From Ferdinandcohnia sp047246645 (GTDB lineage Bacteria; Bacillota; Bacilli; Bacillales; Bacillaceae_L): a DNA stretch of 64,000 nucleotides. Positions 17,920-26,732 of this stretch are shown piece by piece (the stretch's first letter is position 1; each line of letters begins with the position of its first letter). The notes under the pieces are model-generated. The model worked only from the letters and a program-made list of their open reading frames with translations. It searched no databases and was not told where the DNA came from. The DNA lies in the NCBI RefSeq assembly GCF_047246645.1, contig NZ_JBFOKR010000004.1:62001-126000 (forward strand). The letters run 5' to 3'. A program made the position numbers and the translations under genes.

Positions 17920-18804
17920 GTGTCGAATTTACCAAGAGCATTACAGACCTTTCAAGAGCCATTCGAGTTTCAAATCTTTGTTGACAAAAATAAAGGAGAT
18001 TGGAAAATGCCATTTGAATGGCATGATTCATTAGAAATCTTTTATGCATTAAGTGGGCAAGGTCGCATGTTCATAGGTGATAATGTCTACCATTTTCAAA
18101 AGGGAGATACATTTGTTATTGGCAGTAAAGAGCTACATAAAAGCGAAATAAAAGATGGTGAGCCCTTTGAGGCATTAATCTTGATGTTTCACCCAAGTAT
18201 TATTCAAATGTTAAAAACGGATAGCTTAGCTGATGATCCTCTTACCATTTTCAATCTTCGTCCACCTGGTTTTACACATAAGATCAAAGCAAATAGAGAG
18301 GACCAGTTTTTTCTGGAATGCCTTTTCATGCAATTGCAAAAGGAATATGAAGAAAGTCAAGAAGACTCTATTCGTTCGATTGCAAGTTTGCTTAACGTAC
18401 TTATTATCCTCTTAAAAAGGAAGCATACTCAAAAAAAGAAGATTCCACCCTTATATGAGAAATATTCATTTCAATTAAATGTACTTGTCTCTAAAGCGTT
18501 AGATTACATAAACGAACATTATCATGAAGAAATAAAATTAGCTAAACTGGCAAATCAACTGTCTGTCAATCCATCCTATTTAAGTAGAGAATTTAAACGA
18601 GTGACTGGCGTAACATTGACAGAGTTCATAACCTCTAAAAGAATTAGACATGCTAAAAAATTTCTATCCAATACCTTGTTACTAGTAACTGAAATAGCAG
18701 GTGAGGTAGGTTATAACAATGTCACTCACTTCAACTGGATATTTAAAAAAGAGGTAGGAATGAGCCCTGGTGAGTACCGAAAATATAGTAGGAAAATAGA
18801 ATAG
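17920..18804 (+). CDS. AraC-family transcriptional regulator, second copy
   Basis: DNA-binding regulator, 294 aa, with an N-terminal cupin sensor (FALSGQGRM-like strands, FQKGDTFVIGSKELHKSE) and C-terminal AraC helices (LAKLANQLSVNPSYLSREF; EIAGEVGYNNVTHFNWIF). It starts with GTG after TGAGGGATG. It shares layout and many residues with the product of 9745, including WKM, WHD/E and the FVIG.KELHK turn, so the two are paralogues. It is convergent with nothing and precedes the PfkB operon by 270 bp. Its target may be that operon or the Gfo/Idh operon; the sequence does not decide. Confidence 0.92.
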   Translation: MSNLPRALQTFQEPFEFQIFVDKNKGDWKMPFEWHDSLEIFYALSGQGRMFIGDNVYHFQKGDTFVIGSKELHKSEIKDGEPFEALILMFHPSIIQMLKTDSLADDPLTIFNLRPPGFTHKIKANREDQFFLECLFMQLQKEYEESQEDSIRSIASLLNVLIILLKRKHTQKKKIPPLYEKYSFQLNVLVSKALDYINEHYHEEIKLAKLANQLSVNPSYLSREFKRVTGVTLTEFITSKRIRHAKKFLSNTLLLVTEIAGEVGYNNVTHFNWIFKKEVGMSPGEYRKYSRKIE

Positions 18805-18851
18805 ATTATAGGCTATAAGTATATTTAACTCTTCTATATTGGTATTGGTAT

Positions 18852-18866
18852 AATGTTATAACAAAT
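18852..18866 (+). promoter_or_regulatory. GntR operator, site 3
   Basis: Exact 15-mer copy of the operators at 14535 and 14723, overlapping a TATAAT at 18849-18854 upstream of the PfkB/GH4/ABC operon. This placement over a likely -10 element would allow direct repression. Confidence 0.75.
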
Positions 18867-19074
18867 TAACAACTCTTATGTTCGGACTACCCTTTAATTT
18901 AGATAGTCAGATCTTATAATTATTAGGTATAAAGGATTATATGGACTTTATAAACAATTTTTAATATTCTTTATTGACTCATAAGTTTCATTAGGTTACC
19001 ATATAGTTGTAATAACAACACAACAAATAAATAGATAGATAAATACTAATTTAATAGTAAAGGGGGGCTGAGTT

Positions 19075-19989
19075 ATGGAAAAGTACGATGTGATTGTCTC
19101 TGGACAAGTGTCAACAGATGTTATTTTTTCATCCATTCCGAGAATGCCAAACCCGGGAGAAGAAGTATATTGTGGTGCTTTTGAATTCACTTGTGGAGGC
19201 GTTTACAACACGGCGGTTGCCCTAGCTAGACTAGGTATGAGGGTTGCAATTGTTTCTCCGATCGGAAATGACTTTTTAAGTAAATTTGTTATCGATAGTT
19301 TACATACGGAAGGTGTTTCAACTGAGCTAATGTATGAAATAAATCGGCCATTGAGAGCATTATCTGTTGGGTTAAACTACGGTGGAGACCGCTCTTTTAT
19401 TTCATATCAAGACGATATTAGTGACATTAGTCTAGAAAACTATTTACATACCATTTTAGATAAGGTAGAAACGAAAGTGCTTCATACGGGGACTGGTCCT
19501 GACTCACTTTCCGTTATTAAAAAGGCAAAAGAAAAAGGTATCTTTGTCTCCCTGGATGTTAGCTGGGACGAGGAATGGCTACAGAGTCAGAAACTAAAGG
19601 AATTAATACACGAGGGAGATCTATTTACCCCCAATTTGAAAGAGGCACTTGTGATTACTGGTGAGACAACGCCGGAAAAGGCAATCAACGCATTAAGTGT
19701 AGTAAACCCTGGAAATACAATTATTATCAAACTTGGTGCAGAAGGTGCCATGATGAAAACTGGTGGTGCAGTGACAACTATATCAGGATTTGAAAGAAAG
19801 CCTATTGATACAACAGGTGCAGGAGATGTTTTTTCAGCTGGTGTAATAACAGGTATTCTTAGGGACTTACCATTGAGCGAAGCTGTTCGATTAGGGAACT
19901 TTTGTGGTGGCTGCTCGGTTGAAGGAATGGGTGGGACGACAAATGCCCCTCATTGGGATAAAGTAAAAAAAGAATTTTTACAAGAGTAA
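19075..19989 (+). CDS. PfkB-family carbohydrate kinase
   Basis: ATP-dependent sugar or nucleoside kinase of the ribokinase family, 304 aa. The N-terminal GG-type substrate loop appears as FTCGGVYNTAVALARLG, and the catalytic signature DTTGAGDVFSAG near the C-terminus carries the anion hole and catalytic Asp. The start follows AAGGGGGGC. First gene of the operon with the GH4 hydrolase and an ABC importer; the operon promoter carries a GntR operator. The substrate could be the sugar released by the GH4 enzyme. There is no feature that fixes it as fructokinase, ribokinase or other. Confidence 0.9.
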   Translation: MEKYDVIVSGQVSTDVIFSSIPRMPNPGEEVYCGAFEFTCGGVYNTAVALARLGMRVAIVSPIGNDFLSKFVIDSLHTEGVSTELMYEINRPLRALSVGLNYGGDRSFISYQDDISDISLENYLHTILDKVETKVLHTGTGPDSLSVIKKAKEKGIFVSLDVSWDEEWLQSQKLKELIHEGDLFTPNLKEALVITGETTPEKAINALSVVNPGNTIIIKLGAEGAMMKTGGAVTTISGFERKPIDTTGAGDVFSAGVITGILRDLPLSEAVRLGNFCGGCSVEGMGGTTNAPHWDKVKKEFLQE

Positions 19990-20018
19990 GGAACAACAAG
20001 GACTATGGAGGAGATTTC

Positions 20019-21413
20019 ATGAAACTAACGGTGCTTGGTGGAGCAGGATTTCGTACTCCACAGCTAATTAATGGATTATTTAAACATACGGATATTCAAA
20101 TAGATGAAGTAGTACTCTTTGACACGGACAATGAAAGACTAACAACCATTGGAACAATTGCTCAATATTTAGTTAGTAAAAATAACAATCCGTTCAAAGT
20201 ATCCTTCACAACTGATGTTCGAGAAGCGATTGCTGGCGCAGACTTTATCTACTCAGCAATTCGAGTTGGTCAAGAAGAGTCTCGTATTAATGATGAGCGT
20301 GTTTCATTAAAACATGGAGTGCTCGGTCAGGAAACAACAGGGCCAGGGGGCTTTGCGATGGCGTTGCGAACAATTCCTGTTATGATTGAATACACAAAAA
20401 TTATTAATGAATTAGCGCCAAATGCATGGCTTTTAAATTTCACGAATCCATCTGGCCTACTAGCTCAAGCATTAAATACATACGGACACCATAACAAAGT
20501 AATTGGCATTTGCGATGCGCATGCAGGAATTAAAAATTCACTTTGTAAATTTCTAAATGTTCCACATACAAGATTACAAGCAGATTATTTTGGATTGAAC
20601 CACTTAGGGTGGGTACCTTCTGTACTTGTTGATGGGGAAGAGAAGCTTCCTGAGATTCTAGCAAACTATGAAAAACTTTCAAATATTGCACATATATTCA
20701 GTTTTTTCGATGCAGAATTAATTCGTAACGTAGGTATGCTTCCAAATGAGTACCTCTATTATTTCTACTACCATGATAAGGCTGTAAAAAATATTAATGA
20801 GTCGAACGAAACCCGAGGGGAACAAATTGTAAAACTAAGTCGTCCACTATTTGCGCGTTTATCCGCTCTTATAAAGGAAGGAAAGATTGAAGAAGCGGTT
20901 GATGACTATAATGTAACTTTAGAAGCGAGATCTTCAACTTACATGTCCCGAGAAACATCTGGAAATGTTCATAATGTATTCGAGCATGAAGAAAAGGTTG
21001 ACATTACATTTGAAGAAGAAGGATATGAGGGCCTCGCATTAAATGTAATTCGAAGTATCATGAATAATAAACAACAAATATTAACCCTTAATGTACCAAA
21101 TAATGGAACAATAGCTGGACTTCATGATGACGATGTAGTTGAAGTACCTTGCCTTGTAAATAAAAATGGCTATTTCCCATTGGCTATTGGTGAAGTTCCT
21201 GATGTGGCGATGTCACTGATTAAACCTGTCAAAACATATGAAAGATTAACAGTAGAGGCAGCTGTAAAAGGCGACTATGAAGCTGCGCTTAATGCACTAA
21301 CTGTTCATCCATTAGTGCCGTCATTTACAGTTGCAAAAGCAATTCTAGATGAGTATTTACAGGTGCATGCCGATTACCTGCCACAGTTTTCAACTAAGAA
21401 GGTTGAGGTATAA
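20019..21413 (+). CDS. Family 4 glycoside hydrolase (6-phospho-beta-glucosidase-like)
   Basis: NAD- and metal-dependent glycosidase of family GH4, 464 aa. It has the Rossmann motif LGGAGFRTPQLINGL, the family hallmark NFTNPSGLL (140-148) and the metal ligands Cys165 (GICDAH) and His195 (LNHLGW). GH4 enzymes cleave via a 3-keto intermediate and many act on 6-phosphorylated disaccharides; the N-terminal motif is closest to the CelF/LicH type as I know them. It lies 29 bp after the PfkB gene with a GGAGGAG site. In an operon with an ABC importer rather than a PTS, the usual source of 6-phospho substrates is missing, so the substrate may be non-phosphorylated or imported already phosphorylated. 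Confidence 0.92.
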   Translation: MKLTVLGGAGFRTPQLINGLFKHTDIQIDEVVLFDTDNERLTTIGTIAQYLVSKNNNPFKVSFTTDVREAIAGADFIYSAIRVGQEESRINDERVSLKHGVLGQETTGPGGFAMALRTIPVMIEYTKIINELAPNAWLLNFTNPSGLLAQALNTYGHHNKVIGICDAHAGIKNSLCKFLNVPHTRLQADYFGLNHLGWVPSVLVDGEEKLPEILANYEKLSNIAHIFSFFDAELIRNVGMLPNEYLYYFYYHDKAVKNINESNETRGEQIVKLSRPLFARLSALIKEGKIEEAVDDYNVTLEARSSTYMSRETSGNVHNVFEHEEKVDITFEEEGYEGLALNVIRSIMNNKQQILTLNVPNNGTIAGLHDDDVVEVPCLVNKNGYFPLAIGEVPDVAMSLIKPVKTYERLTVEAAVKGDYEAALNALTVHPLVPSFTVAKAILDEYLQVHADYLPQFSTKKVEV

Positions 21414-21537
21414 AGGTTATTTTGGTTTTCCTATGAACTCCTGATTCTGATAGAGGAGGGGGTTCATACTAGTAATATAGATTTATAGAATTAGCTTTTT
21501 GAAATGTAAAAAAATCAAAAAAAGTAGGGGGTTTATT

Positions 21538-22842
21538 ATGAAGAAGACTTTGAAAGCGGCAACATTTGTATTGTTGAGTCTACTACTAGTGTTCATCACA
21601 GCATGTTCGAAGGAAAGTGGTGGGGAAAAGGTTTCAAAAGATGGTGAAATCATTATCCGTTTCCCTCATATGTATGTTGGTACAGATCCACATGCAGAAT
21701 GGTTTAATAAAGTTGTTGAAGATTTCAATAACGAGCACAAAGGTAAAATTAAGGTTGTCACAGAAGAAATTGCTGGAGAACAAAACTATGTTGATAAAAT
21801 GAAGCTTCTTCTTCAATCGGATGAACTTCCTGATATCGGAATGTCACCTCAAGGTCTTTTAGATATTGCTTATGAAGCTGGTAAAACAGTTGATTTAACA
21901 CCTTACTTAGAAGAAAATCCAGAGTTCAAAGAACAATTTGATCCAGCATCAATGGAAGTAAATACATTTGATGGTGAAGTACACGGTCTACCAAACTTCA
22001 AAGGCTTAATTGGATATTTCTATAACAAGACATTGTTTGAAAAGGCTGGAATTGATGCTCCTGCGAAAACGTGGGATGAATTATTTGAGCAATTTGAAAC
22101 GTTGAAAGCTTCCGGAATTACACCACTTTCATTAGATACAGCTGAAACAGGGTGGATTACATCACTGTGGTTCAATGCGATGATTGGAAGTAGTGGTTCA
22201 GAGGGATTAGAGTTTATGAATACCTATTTCCCAACAGACTTTAATAAACCGTACATTGTAGATGCATTAACAAAAGTTCAAACAATGCTTCAAGACTATA
22301 CAACACAAGATGCTATTGGTGCAAAATATGATACAGCTGCTATGCACTTCTTAAATGGAGAAACAGCTATGATCGCAAATGGTCCTTGGATGATTGGTGA
22401 CTTTGATGATCCAGCAAAAGCAAAAGAAGGTTTAGCGGAGGAAGTGGGAGTTGCGCTATTCCCGGAACAAACGGTATTTGATACTCCTGAAAAAGGATTC
22501 TATATTCTATCGCAGGACAAAGAACATCAAGATGCAGCATTTGAATTCTTGAAAGAGCTAGTTAGCCCAGAACGTCAATACGAAATGTTATTATTAAAAG
22601 GTGAGTTGCCAGATTCGCCTAAAGTAGAAATTACTGACGAAGTAAAAGAGAAATACCCAGTATTAGCTGATTTCCTCGTTCAAGCTAAGGATGCAGAAAA
22701 TCGTATTCTATACTATCAAAAAACTTGGTATAACAATGTTACTAATGAAGTGAGTAATATCTACCCTGCATTAGCAAATGGCCAATTAACTCCTGAAGAA
22801 GCAGCAAAGAAACTAACAGAGGCGTCACTAAAAAATGAGTAA
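21538..22842 (+). CDS. Sugar ABC transporter substrate-binding lipoprotein
   Basis: Extracellular solute-binding protein of family 1, about 434 aa, anchored as a lipoprotein. The signal peptide ends in the lipobox FITAC, with Cys at residue 20. The start at 21538 follows TAGGGGG and gives a clean signal sequence; an upstream in-frame ATG at 21499 would add a charged leader and lacks a good site. The body has the usual pattern (AGKTVDLTPYL, GLPNFKGLIGYFYNKTLFEKAGI, GPWMIGDF) of maltose/oligosaccharide binding proteins. A stem-loop separates it from the permease genes. Confidence 0.93.
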   Translation: MKKTLKAATFVLLSLLLVFITACSKESGGEKVSKDGEIIIRFPHMYVGTDPHAEWFNKVVEDFNNEHKGKIKVVTEEIAGEQNYVDKMKLLLQSDELPDIGMSPQGLLDIAYEAGKTVDLTPYLEENPEFKEQFDPASMEVNTFDGEVHGLPNFKGLIGYFYNKTLFEKAGIDAPAKTWDELFEQFETLKASGITPLSLDTAETGWITSLWFNAMIGSSGSEGLEFMNTYFPTDFNKPYIVDALTKVQTMLQDYTTQDAIGAKYDTAAMHFLNGETAMIANGPWMIGDFDDPAKAKEGLAEEVGVALFPEQTVFDTPEKGFYILSQDKEHQDAAFEFLKELVSPERQYEMLLLKGELPDSPKVEITDEVKEKYPVLADFLVQAKDAENRILYYQKTWYNNVTNEVSNIYPALANGQLTPEEAAKKLTEASLKNE

Positions 22843-22870
22843 TTTGTAGTCGAAATAAATTTTTTATCGG

Positions 22871-22912
22871 TCGAAGGGCTGGGTTCTGGATACAGATTTC
22901 ACGGTCCTTCGA
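22871..22912 (+). other. Intercistronic stem-loop after the binding-protein gene
   Basis: An 11-bp stem including G-T pairs (22871-22881 with 22902-22912) and a 20-base loop, not followed by a T run. It probably stabilises the 5' message or attenuates expression of the permeases. Similar hairpins follow the binding-protein genes at 27802 and 38236. Confidence 0.6.
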
Positions 22913-22946
22913 TTGTTTGTAAGCTATAAGTTGGAGGTGAATCATC

Positions 22947-23816
22947 TTGAGAGCAAACCGTATATGGTACACAGTCTTTTTGACACCAGCTGTTCTTTTA
23001 TTTTTATTAATATTTGGATACCCAGTACTTAATGTATTTGTCACTTCCTTTTTTGAATGGAAACTTACACAACCTATGAGATTTATAGGGTTTGAAAACT
23101 ATATTACCATGTTTTCAGATCGTGAATTTGGAATTGCTTTTAAAAATACGTTTATATGGGTCATTCTTCAAGGGACGTTCCACGTTGCATTAGGGGTGTT
23201 AGTTGCCCTTATCCTATCAAGCAAACCTGTTGGATGGAAATTCATTAGAACCTCATATATGATTCCAATTATTATTTCAAATGCAGCAAGAGGAATGCTA
23301 TTACTCTATGTATTTAATCCCCAAATGGGCTTAATAAATTCCTTCGTAAAATTGCTGGGTTTTGAAGATTTTAATGTCAATTGGTACTATGACCCAACTA
23401 CCTCATTTTGGTCTGTAACAAGTGGTTGGTTATTTTTCGCAGCTCTTATCACGATTATTGTAATGGCAGAAATATCTACGATTCCAAAATCATTGTATGA
23501 AGCAGCTAAAATTGATGGGGCAACTGAACTCCAAATCAATTTGCGGGTTGTGCTGCCACAGCTACGCAATGTAATCGGGATAAGTGTCATTTTAGCTGCA
23601 ACGAGTATGTTAAAGGAATTTGAACTAATATTTCTAACCACAAACGGAGGGCCAAATGATTCGACATTAAATCTCCCTCTATATTTATACAAAACTGCAA
23701 TGATGCTAAATGATTACGGATATGCAAATGCAATTGGAACACTGCTGATCATATTTGGATTTATTATAATTCTTGCAACAACACGATTATTTAGATTTGG
23801 ACAATCTGATGTGTAA
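22947..23816 (+). CDS. Sugar ABC transporter permease (MalF/UgpA type)
   Basis: Inner-membrane permease of the CUT1 importer, 289 aa with about six membrane spans and the EAA loop EAAKIDGATELQINLRVVLP. It starts with TTG at 22947 behind GGAGGTGA with six bases of spacing. Its partner permease begins 18 bp downstream. As for the left operon, no ATPase is encoded here, so a general MsmX-type ATPase is expected. Confidence 0.93.
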   Translation: MRANRIWYTVFLTPAVLLFLLIFGYPVLNVFVTSFFEWKLTQPMRFIGFENYITMFSDREFGIAFKNTFIWVILQGTFHVALGVLVALILSSKPVGWKFIRTSYMIPIIISNAARGMLLLYVFNPQMGLINSFVKLLGFEDFNVNWYYDPTTSFWSVTSGWLFFAALITIIVMAEISTIPKSLYEAAKIDGATELQINLRVVLPQLRNVIGISVILAATSMLKEFELIFLTTNGGPNDSTLNLPLYLYKTAMMLNDYGYANAIGTLLIIFGFIIILATTRLFRFGQSDV

Positions 23817-23834
23817 CAAAAAGGAGAGGTGAGC

Positions 23835-24677
23835 ATGAAAACTAGAGCCAAAATAACTACAATATCATTAAAAACACTAATGTACATCTTTCTGGTGATC
23901 ATAGGATTTATATCGGTTCTTCCAATCTTTTGGGTACTCATTTCTTCCTTTAAGACAACAAGGGAAATCATGACTTCTCCTTTAGCACTGCCAACATCCA
24001 TTAATTTTGATGGATATGTGACAGCACTGACAATTTCACCTTTATTTAAATTTATGGGTAATAGTGTCTTTATTGCGATTGCAGCGACAATCCTGAATCT
24101 CGTTTTTATGGGGATGGCTGCTTATGTATTTGCCAGAGTAAAATCAAAAGTAATTAATTTATTATTAGCCTTATTATCTGTGTCGTTGTTCATTCCAATT
24201 ACTTCTTTAATACAACCCATATATAAAGTGATGGGCAGTATAGGCTTGTACGATACAAAATTTGGATTAATATTGGTTTACACAGCAATTGGAATACCAA
24301 TTACACTTTTTGTATTGCGAAGTTTTTTCCTTACAATTCCAAAAGAAATTGAGGAGTCAGCATACATAGACGGAGCAAGCTTTATTCGAACTTTCTTTAC
24401 AATAACAGTTCCAATAGCGAGACCTGGATTTGCAACAGCTGCAATTATACAATTTATTAACTGTTGGAATGAGTTTTTATTTGCTTTAACATTGACCTCC
24501 AGTGAAGAGTCGAGGACACTGCCCCTCGTATTAAATTACTTCACATCTATGTTTAGCTATGATTATACAGCACTGTTTGCTGCAATCACGATGATTATTC
24601 TCCCGAGTATCATAGTATTCGTTGCCCTTCAGGAACAAGTTGTAAGTGGACTTAGTGCGGGTTCTGTAAAAGGATAA
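23835..24677 (+). CDS. Sugar ABC transporter permease (MalG/UgpE type)
   Basis: Second membrane subunit, 280 aa, with six spans and the EAA loop EESAYIDGASFIRTFFTITVP. The ATG at 23835 is preferred over the GTG at 23829 because AAGGAGAGG at 23821-23829 is correctly spaced for it. Last gene of the GntR-operator operon, closed by a strong terminator at 24683. Confidence 0.93.
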   Translation: MKTRAKITTISLKTLMYIFLVIIGFISVLPIFWVLISSFKTTREIMTSPLALPTSINFDGYVTALTISPLFKFMGNSVFIAIAATILNLVFMGMAAYVFARVKSKVINLLLALLSVSLFIPITSLIQPIYKVMGSIGLYDTKFGLILVYTAIGIPITLFVLRSFFLTIPKEIEESAYIDGASFIRTFFTITVPIARPGFATAAIIQFINCWNEFLFALTLTSSEESRTLPLVLNYFTSMFSYDYTALFAAITMIILPSIIVFVALQEQVVSGLSAGSVKG

Positions 24678-24682
24678 AGATG

Positions 24683-24710
24683 AGGCCATTTTATACAAAA
24701 TGGCCTTTTT
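24683..24710 (+). terminator. Terminator of the PfkB/GH4/ABC operon
   Basis: Perfect 10-bp stem (24683-24692 with 24697-24706), four-base loop ATAC and a T run. It directly follows the permease stop codon. Confidence 0.95.
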
Positions 24711-24787
24711 ATTGTTTTGAAATAACATTTGTTATAGTATTTTTAAAAGATAATTGTAAAAATAAAAAATATACAGAAAATTATATA

Positions 24788-24852
24788 TTGACATTAATTT
24801 GTCAAAATTATAGAATTTGAATTGGGAACGTTTCCGGTAACGTTTCCGAAAC
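24788..24852 (+). promoter_or_regulatory. Sigma-A promoter with tandem LacI-type operators
   Basis: TTGACA (24788-24793), 17-bp spacer, TAGAAT (24811-24816). Just downstream of the expected start site are two adjacent 12-bp elements, GGGAACGTTTCC (24824-24835) and GGTAACGTTTCC (24836-24847), each with the central CG of LacI-family operators. Autorepression by the LacI protein at 24896 is the simplest reading. Confidence 0.8.
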
Positions 24853-24895
24853 TTCATTATTCAAACTTCAAACCAAAGGAAGGAGGTCCATTGTC

Positions 24896-25903
24896 ATTGT
24901 AACCATCAAAGATCTTGCAAAACATTTAGGAGTATCTGTATCAACTGTATCGAGGGCTTTAAACAACCATTCAGATATACATATAGAGACGAAAAAACAA
25001 GTGTTAGAAGCTGCACAACAATTTAATTACCGGCCAAATAGTATTGCCAGAAGTTTAATTCAACGTAAAACCTTTACGGTTGGGTTAATGGTTCCTGATA
25101 TTGCAGACCCATTCTTTTCAAATATCGCAGTTGGGGTTGAAGAGATTTTTACAAATAGTGGATATCAGGTTGTATATGGAAATACGATGAGAAATAAAGA
25201 AAAAGAACTTCAATTTATTGAAAGTGTCTTTGAACGAAAAATGGATGGTGTCATCGTTACACCAGATCACGTCGATGAAGAGCTCATTTCGTTACTGAAC
25301 CGCTTGGAAGTTCCAATCGTGTTTTTACGGAGAAGAACTCCAGCTGAGGTTAATGCACCTTTTGTGGATGTGGATCATTACACTGGGGCATGTGAGGCGG
25401 TGAGTTACTTAATCGAAAACGGTCATAGAGATATAGGTTTCCTCGCAATGACCCAGGATTCATTTGTTAGTAAAGAACGATTAAGAGGCTATATGGATAC
25501 AATGCAAAAACATGGGCTTACGCCTACTGATAATTCAATTGAGGTTGCGGGAAGAACAATTGAATCTGGTCGAAATGCGATGGAGAAATTACATGAAAAA
25601 AATCCACAGCTGACAGCTGTATTTGCGAGTAATGATTTACTCGGAATCGGTGCGTTAGAATGGTTAGCTATTAAAGATATTAAGGTACCAGAACAAATTT
25701 CAATCATTGGATTTGACGATTTAGTATTCTCAAGCTTGTACTGGATTCAATTAACAACTATGGCGCAGCCTCGAAAGAAGATGGGGAGATTTGCTGCGGA
25801 TTTGTTACTTTCAATGATTAATGGTTCAGAGGAAAACGATTCTGTACTATTAAAAGCCAAGCTAGTAGAAAGAAAAACTTGTAGGGTGGTGACGACTGTT
25901 TGA
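24896..25903 (+). CDS. LacI-family transcriptional regulator with apparent ATT start
   Basis: Sugar-responsive repressor, 335 aa from 24896. The family-typical N-terminus VTIKDLAKHLGVSVSTVSRAL and the periplasmic-binding-protein-like sensor (GLMVPDIADPFFSNIA, IIGFDDL) are complete. There is no in-frame ATG, GTG or TTG before the helix-turn-helix: the first ATG (25001) would delete it. The AAGGAGG at 24880-24886 is spaced 9 bp from ATT at 24896, which would place Met exactly one residue before VTIKD, as in most LacI proteins. It is followed by an overlapping HAD gene and an ABC importer. Operators in its own promoter suggest autoregulation. Confidence 0.9.
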   Translation: MVTIKDLAKHLGVSVSTVSRALNNHSDIHIETKKQVLEAAQQFNYRPNSIARSLIQRKTFTVGLMVPDIADPFFSNIAVGVEEIFTNSGYQVVYGNTMRNKEKELQFIESVFERKMDGVIVTPDHVDEELISLLNRLEVPIVFLRRRTPAEVNAPFVDVDHYTGACEAVSYLIENGHRDIGFLAMTQDSFVSKERLRGYMDTMQKHGLTPTDNSIEVAGRTIESGRNAMEKLHEKNPQLTAVFASNDLLGIGALEWLAIKDIKVPEQISIIGFDDLVFSSLYWIQLTTMAQPRKKMGRFAADLLLSMINGSEENDSVLLKAKLVERKTCRVVTTV

Positions 25904-26715
25904 AAAATACCTTACTTGTTTCAGACCTAGATGGGACCTTATTGGATCGAAATCAACAAATTAGTGAAGAGAATCAGAAGGCGATTAAATTCTTTAAAGA
26001 ACAAGGTGGGCTATTCACATTAGCAACGGGACGAATGGAGCAATCAGTACTTCCGTTTATCGATGAACTTCAAATCGATATCCCGGTTATTTTATATAAT
26101 GGAGCTAAGATTTATAGCCCTCTCTCAAAAAAAGTGATATTTGAAAGACAGCTTGAGAATTATGAGGAACTAGCTAAACAGCTTATGAAAAAAGAGTTTC
26201 ATAAGGAGCTTGGTTTTTTGCTTTATAAGGATGGAGACGTCTATACTCACAACCGAAACGAGATTGTCAGAGCTCACGAAAAGAAGGATGGTGTGATTTG
26301 CAAAGTACTTCCTGAGGAGATACTTGCAGAACCAATTACAAAGGTTCTTCTTATCTCTTCATCAAAAGAGATTTTGCAATATTGCGAAAAAATGGTACTT
26401 CAATCTAGAGTTAACTGTGAACTTATTTATTCAGAAACAACTTATTTAGAAATTTTACCTATAAATGCTTCTAAGGGAAATGCTCTCCAAGAACTAGTGC
26501 GATATCTACAACGAAGTGATCTTCAAACGATTGCGGTTGGGGATAATCTGAATGATGTATCAATGCTGCAAGTCGCAACCCATGGTTATCTTGTTGAAAA
26601 TTGTCATGAGCAACTAAAGAACGCAACATATAAGAAGACTGTACATCATGAGCACCACGCTATAGCTGACATTTTATATCAACAATTTAATAGTAAAAAT
26701 GAAAGCGCTATCTAA
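25900..26715 (+). CDS. Cof-type HAD phosphatase
   Basis: Haloacid dehalogenase superfamily phosphatase with a C2B (Cof) cap, 271 aa. Motif I is SDLDGTLLD (residues 8-16), motif II is ATGRM and motif IV is VGDNLNDVSML near the C-terminus. The Lys of motif III is in NASKGNALQ. Such enzymes dephosphorylate sugar phosphates and similar metabolites in the cytoplasm. The TTG start overlaps the LacI stop codon (TTGA) and follows GGTGGTGA at a normal distance. Placed between a sugar regulator and an importer related to sugar-phosphate systems, it may dephosphorylate the incoming substrate. Confidence 0.9.
   Translation: MKNTLLVSDLDGTLLDRNQQISEENQKAIKFFKEQGGLFTLATGRMEQSVLPFIDELQIDIPVILYNGAKIYSPLSKKVIFERQLENYEELAKQLMKKEFHKELGFLLYKDGDVYTHNRNEIVRAHEKKDGVICKVLPEEILAEPITKVLLISSSKEILQYCEKMVLQSRVNCELIYSETTYLEILPINASKGNALQELVRYLQRSDLQTIAVGDNLNDVSMLQVATHGYLVENCHEQLKNATYKKTVHHEHHAIADILYQQFNSKNESAI
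26700..26713 (+). promoter_or_regulatory. Possible cre site before the binding-protein gene
   Basis: TGAAAGCGCTATCT matches the CcpA consensus except at the last positions. It overlaps the end of the HAD gene, 20 bp before the binding-protein start, so catabolite control there could act as a roadblock. Confidence 0.4.
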
Positions 26716-26732
26716 AAAAGGGGGAAAAAGTA

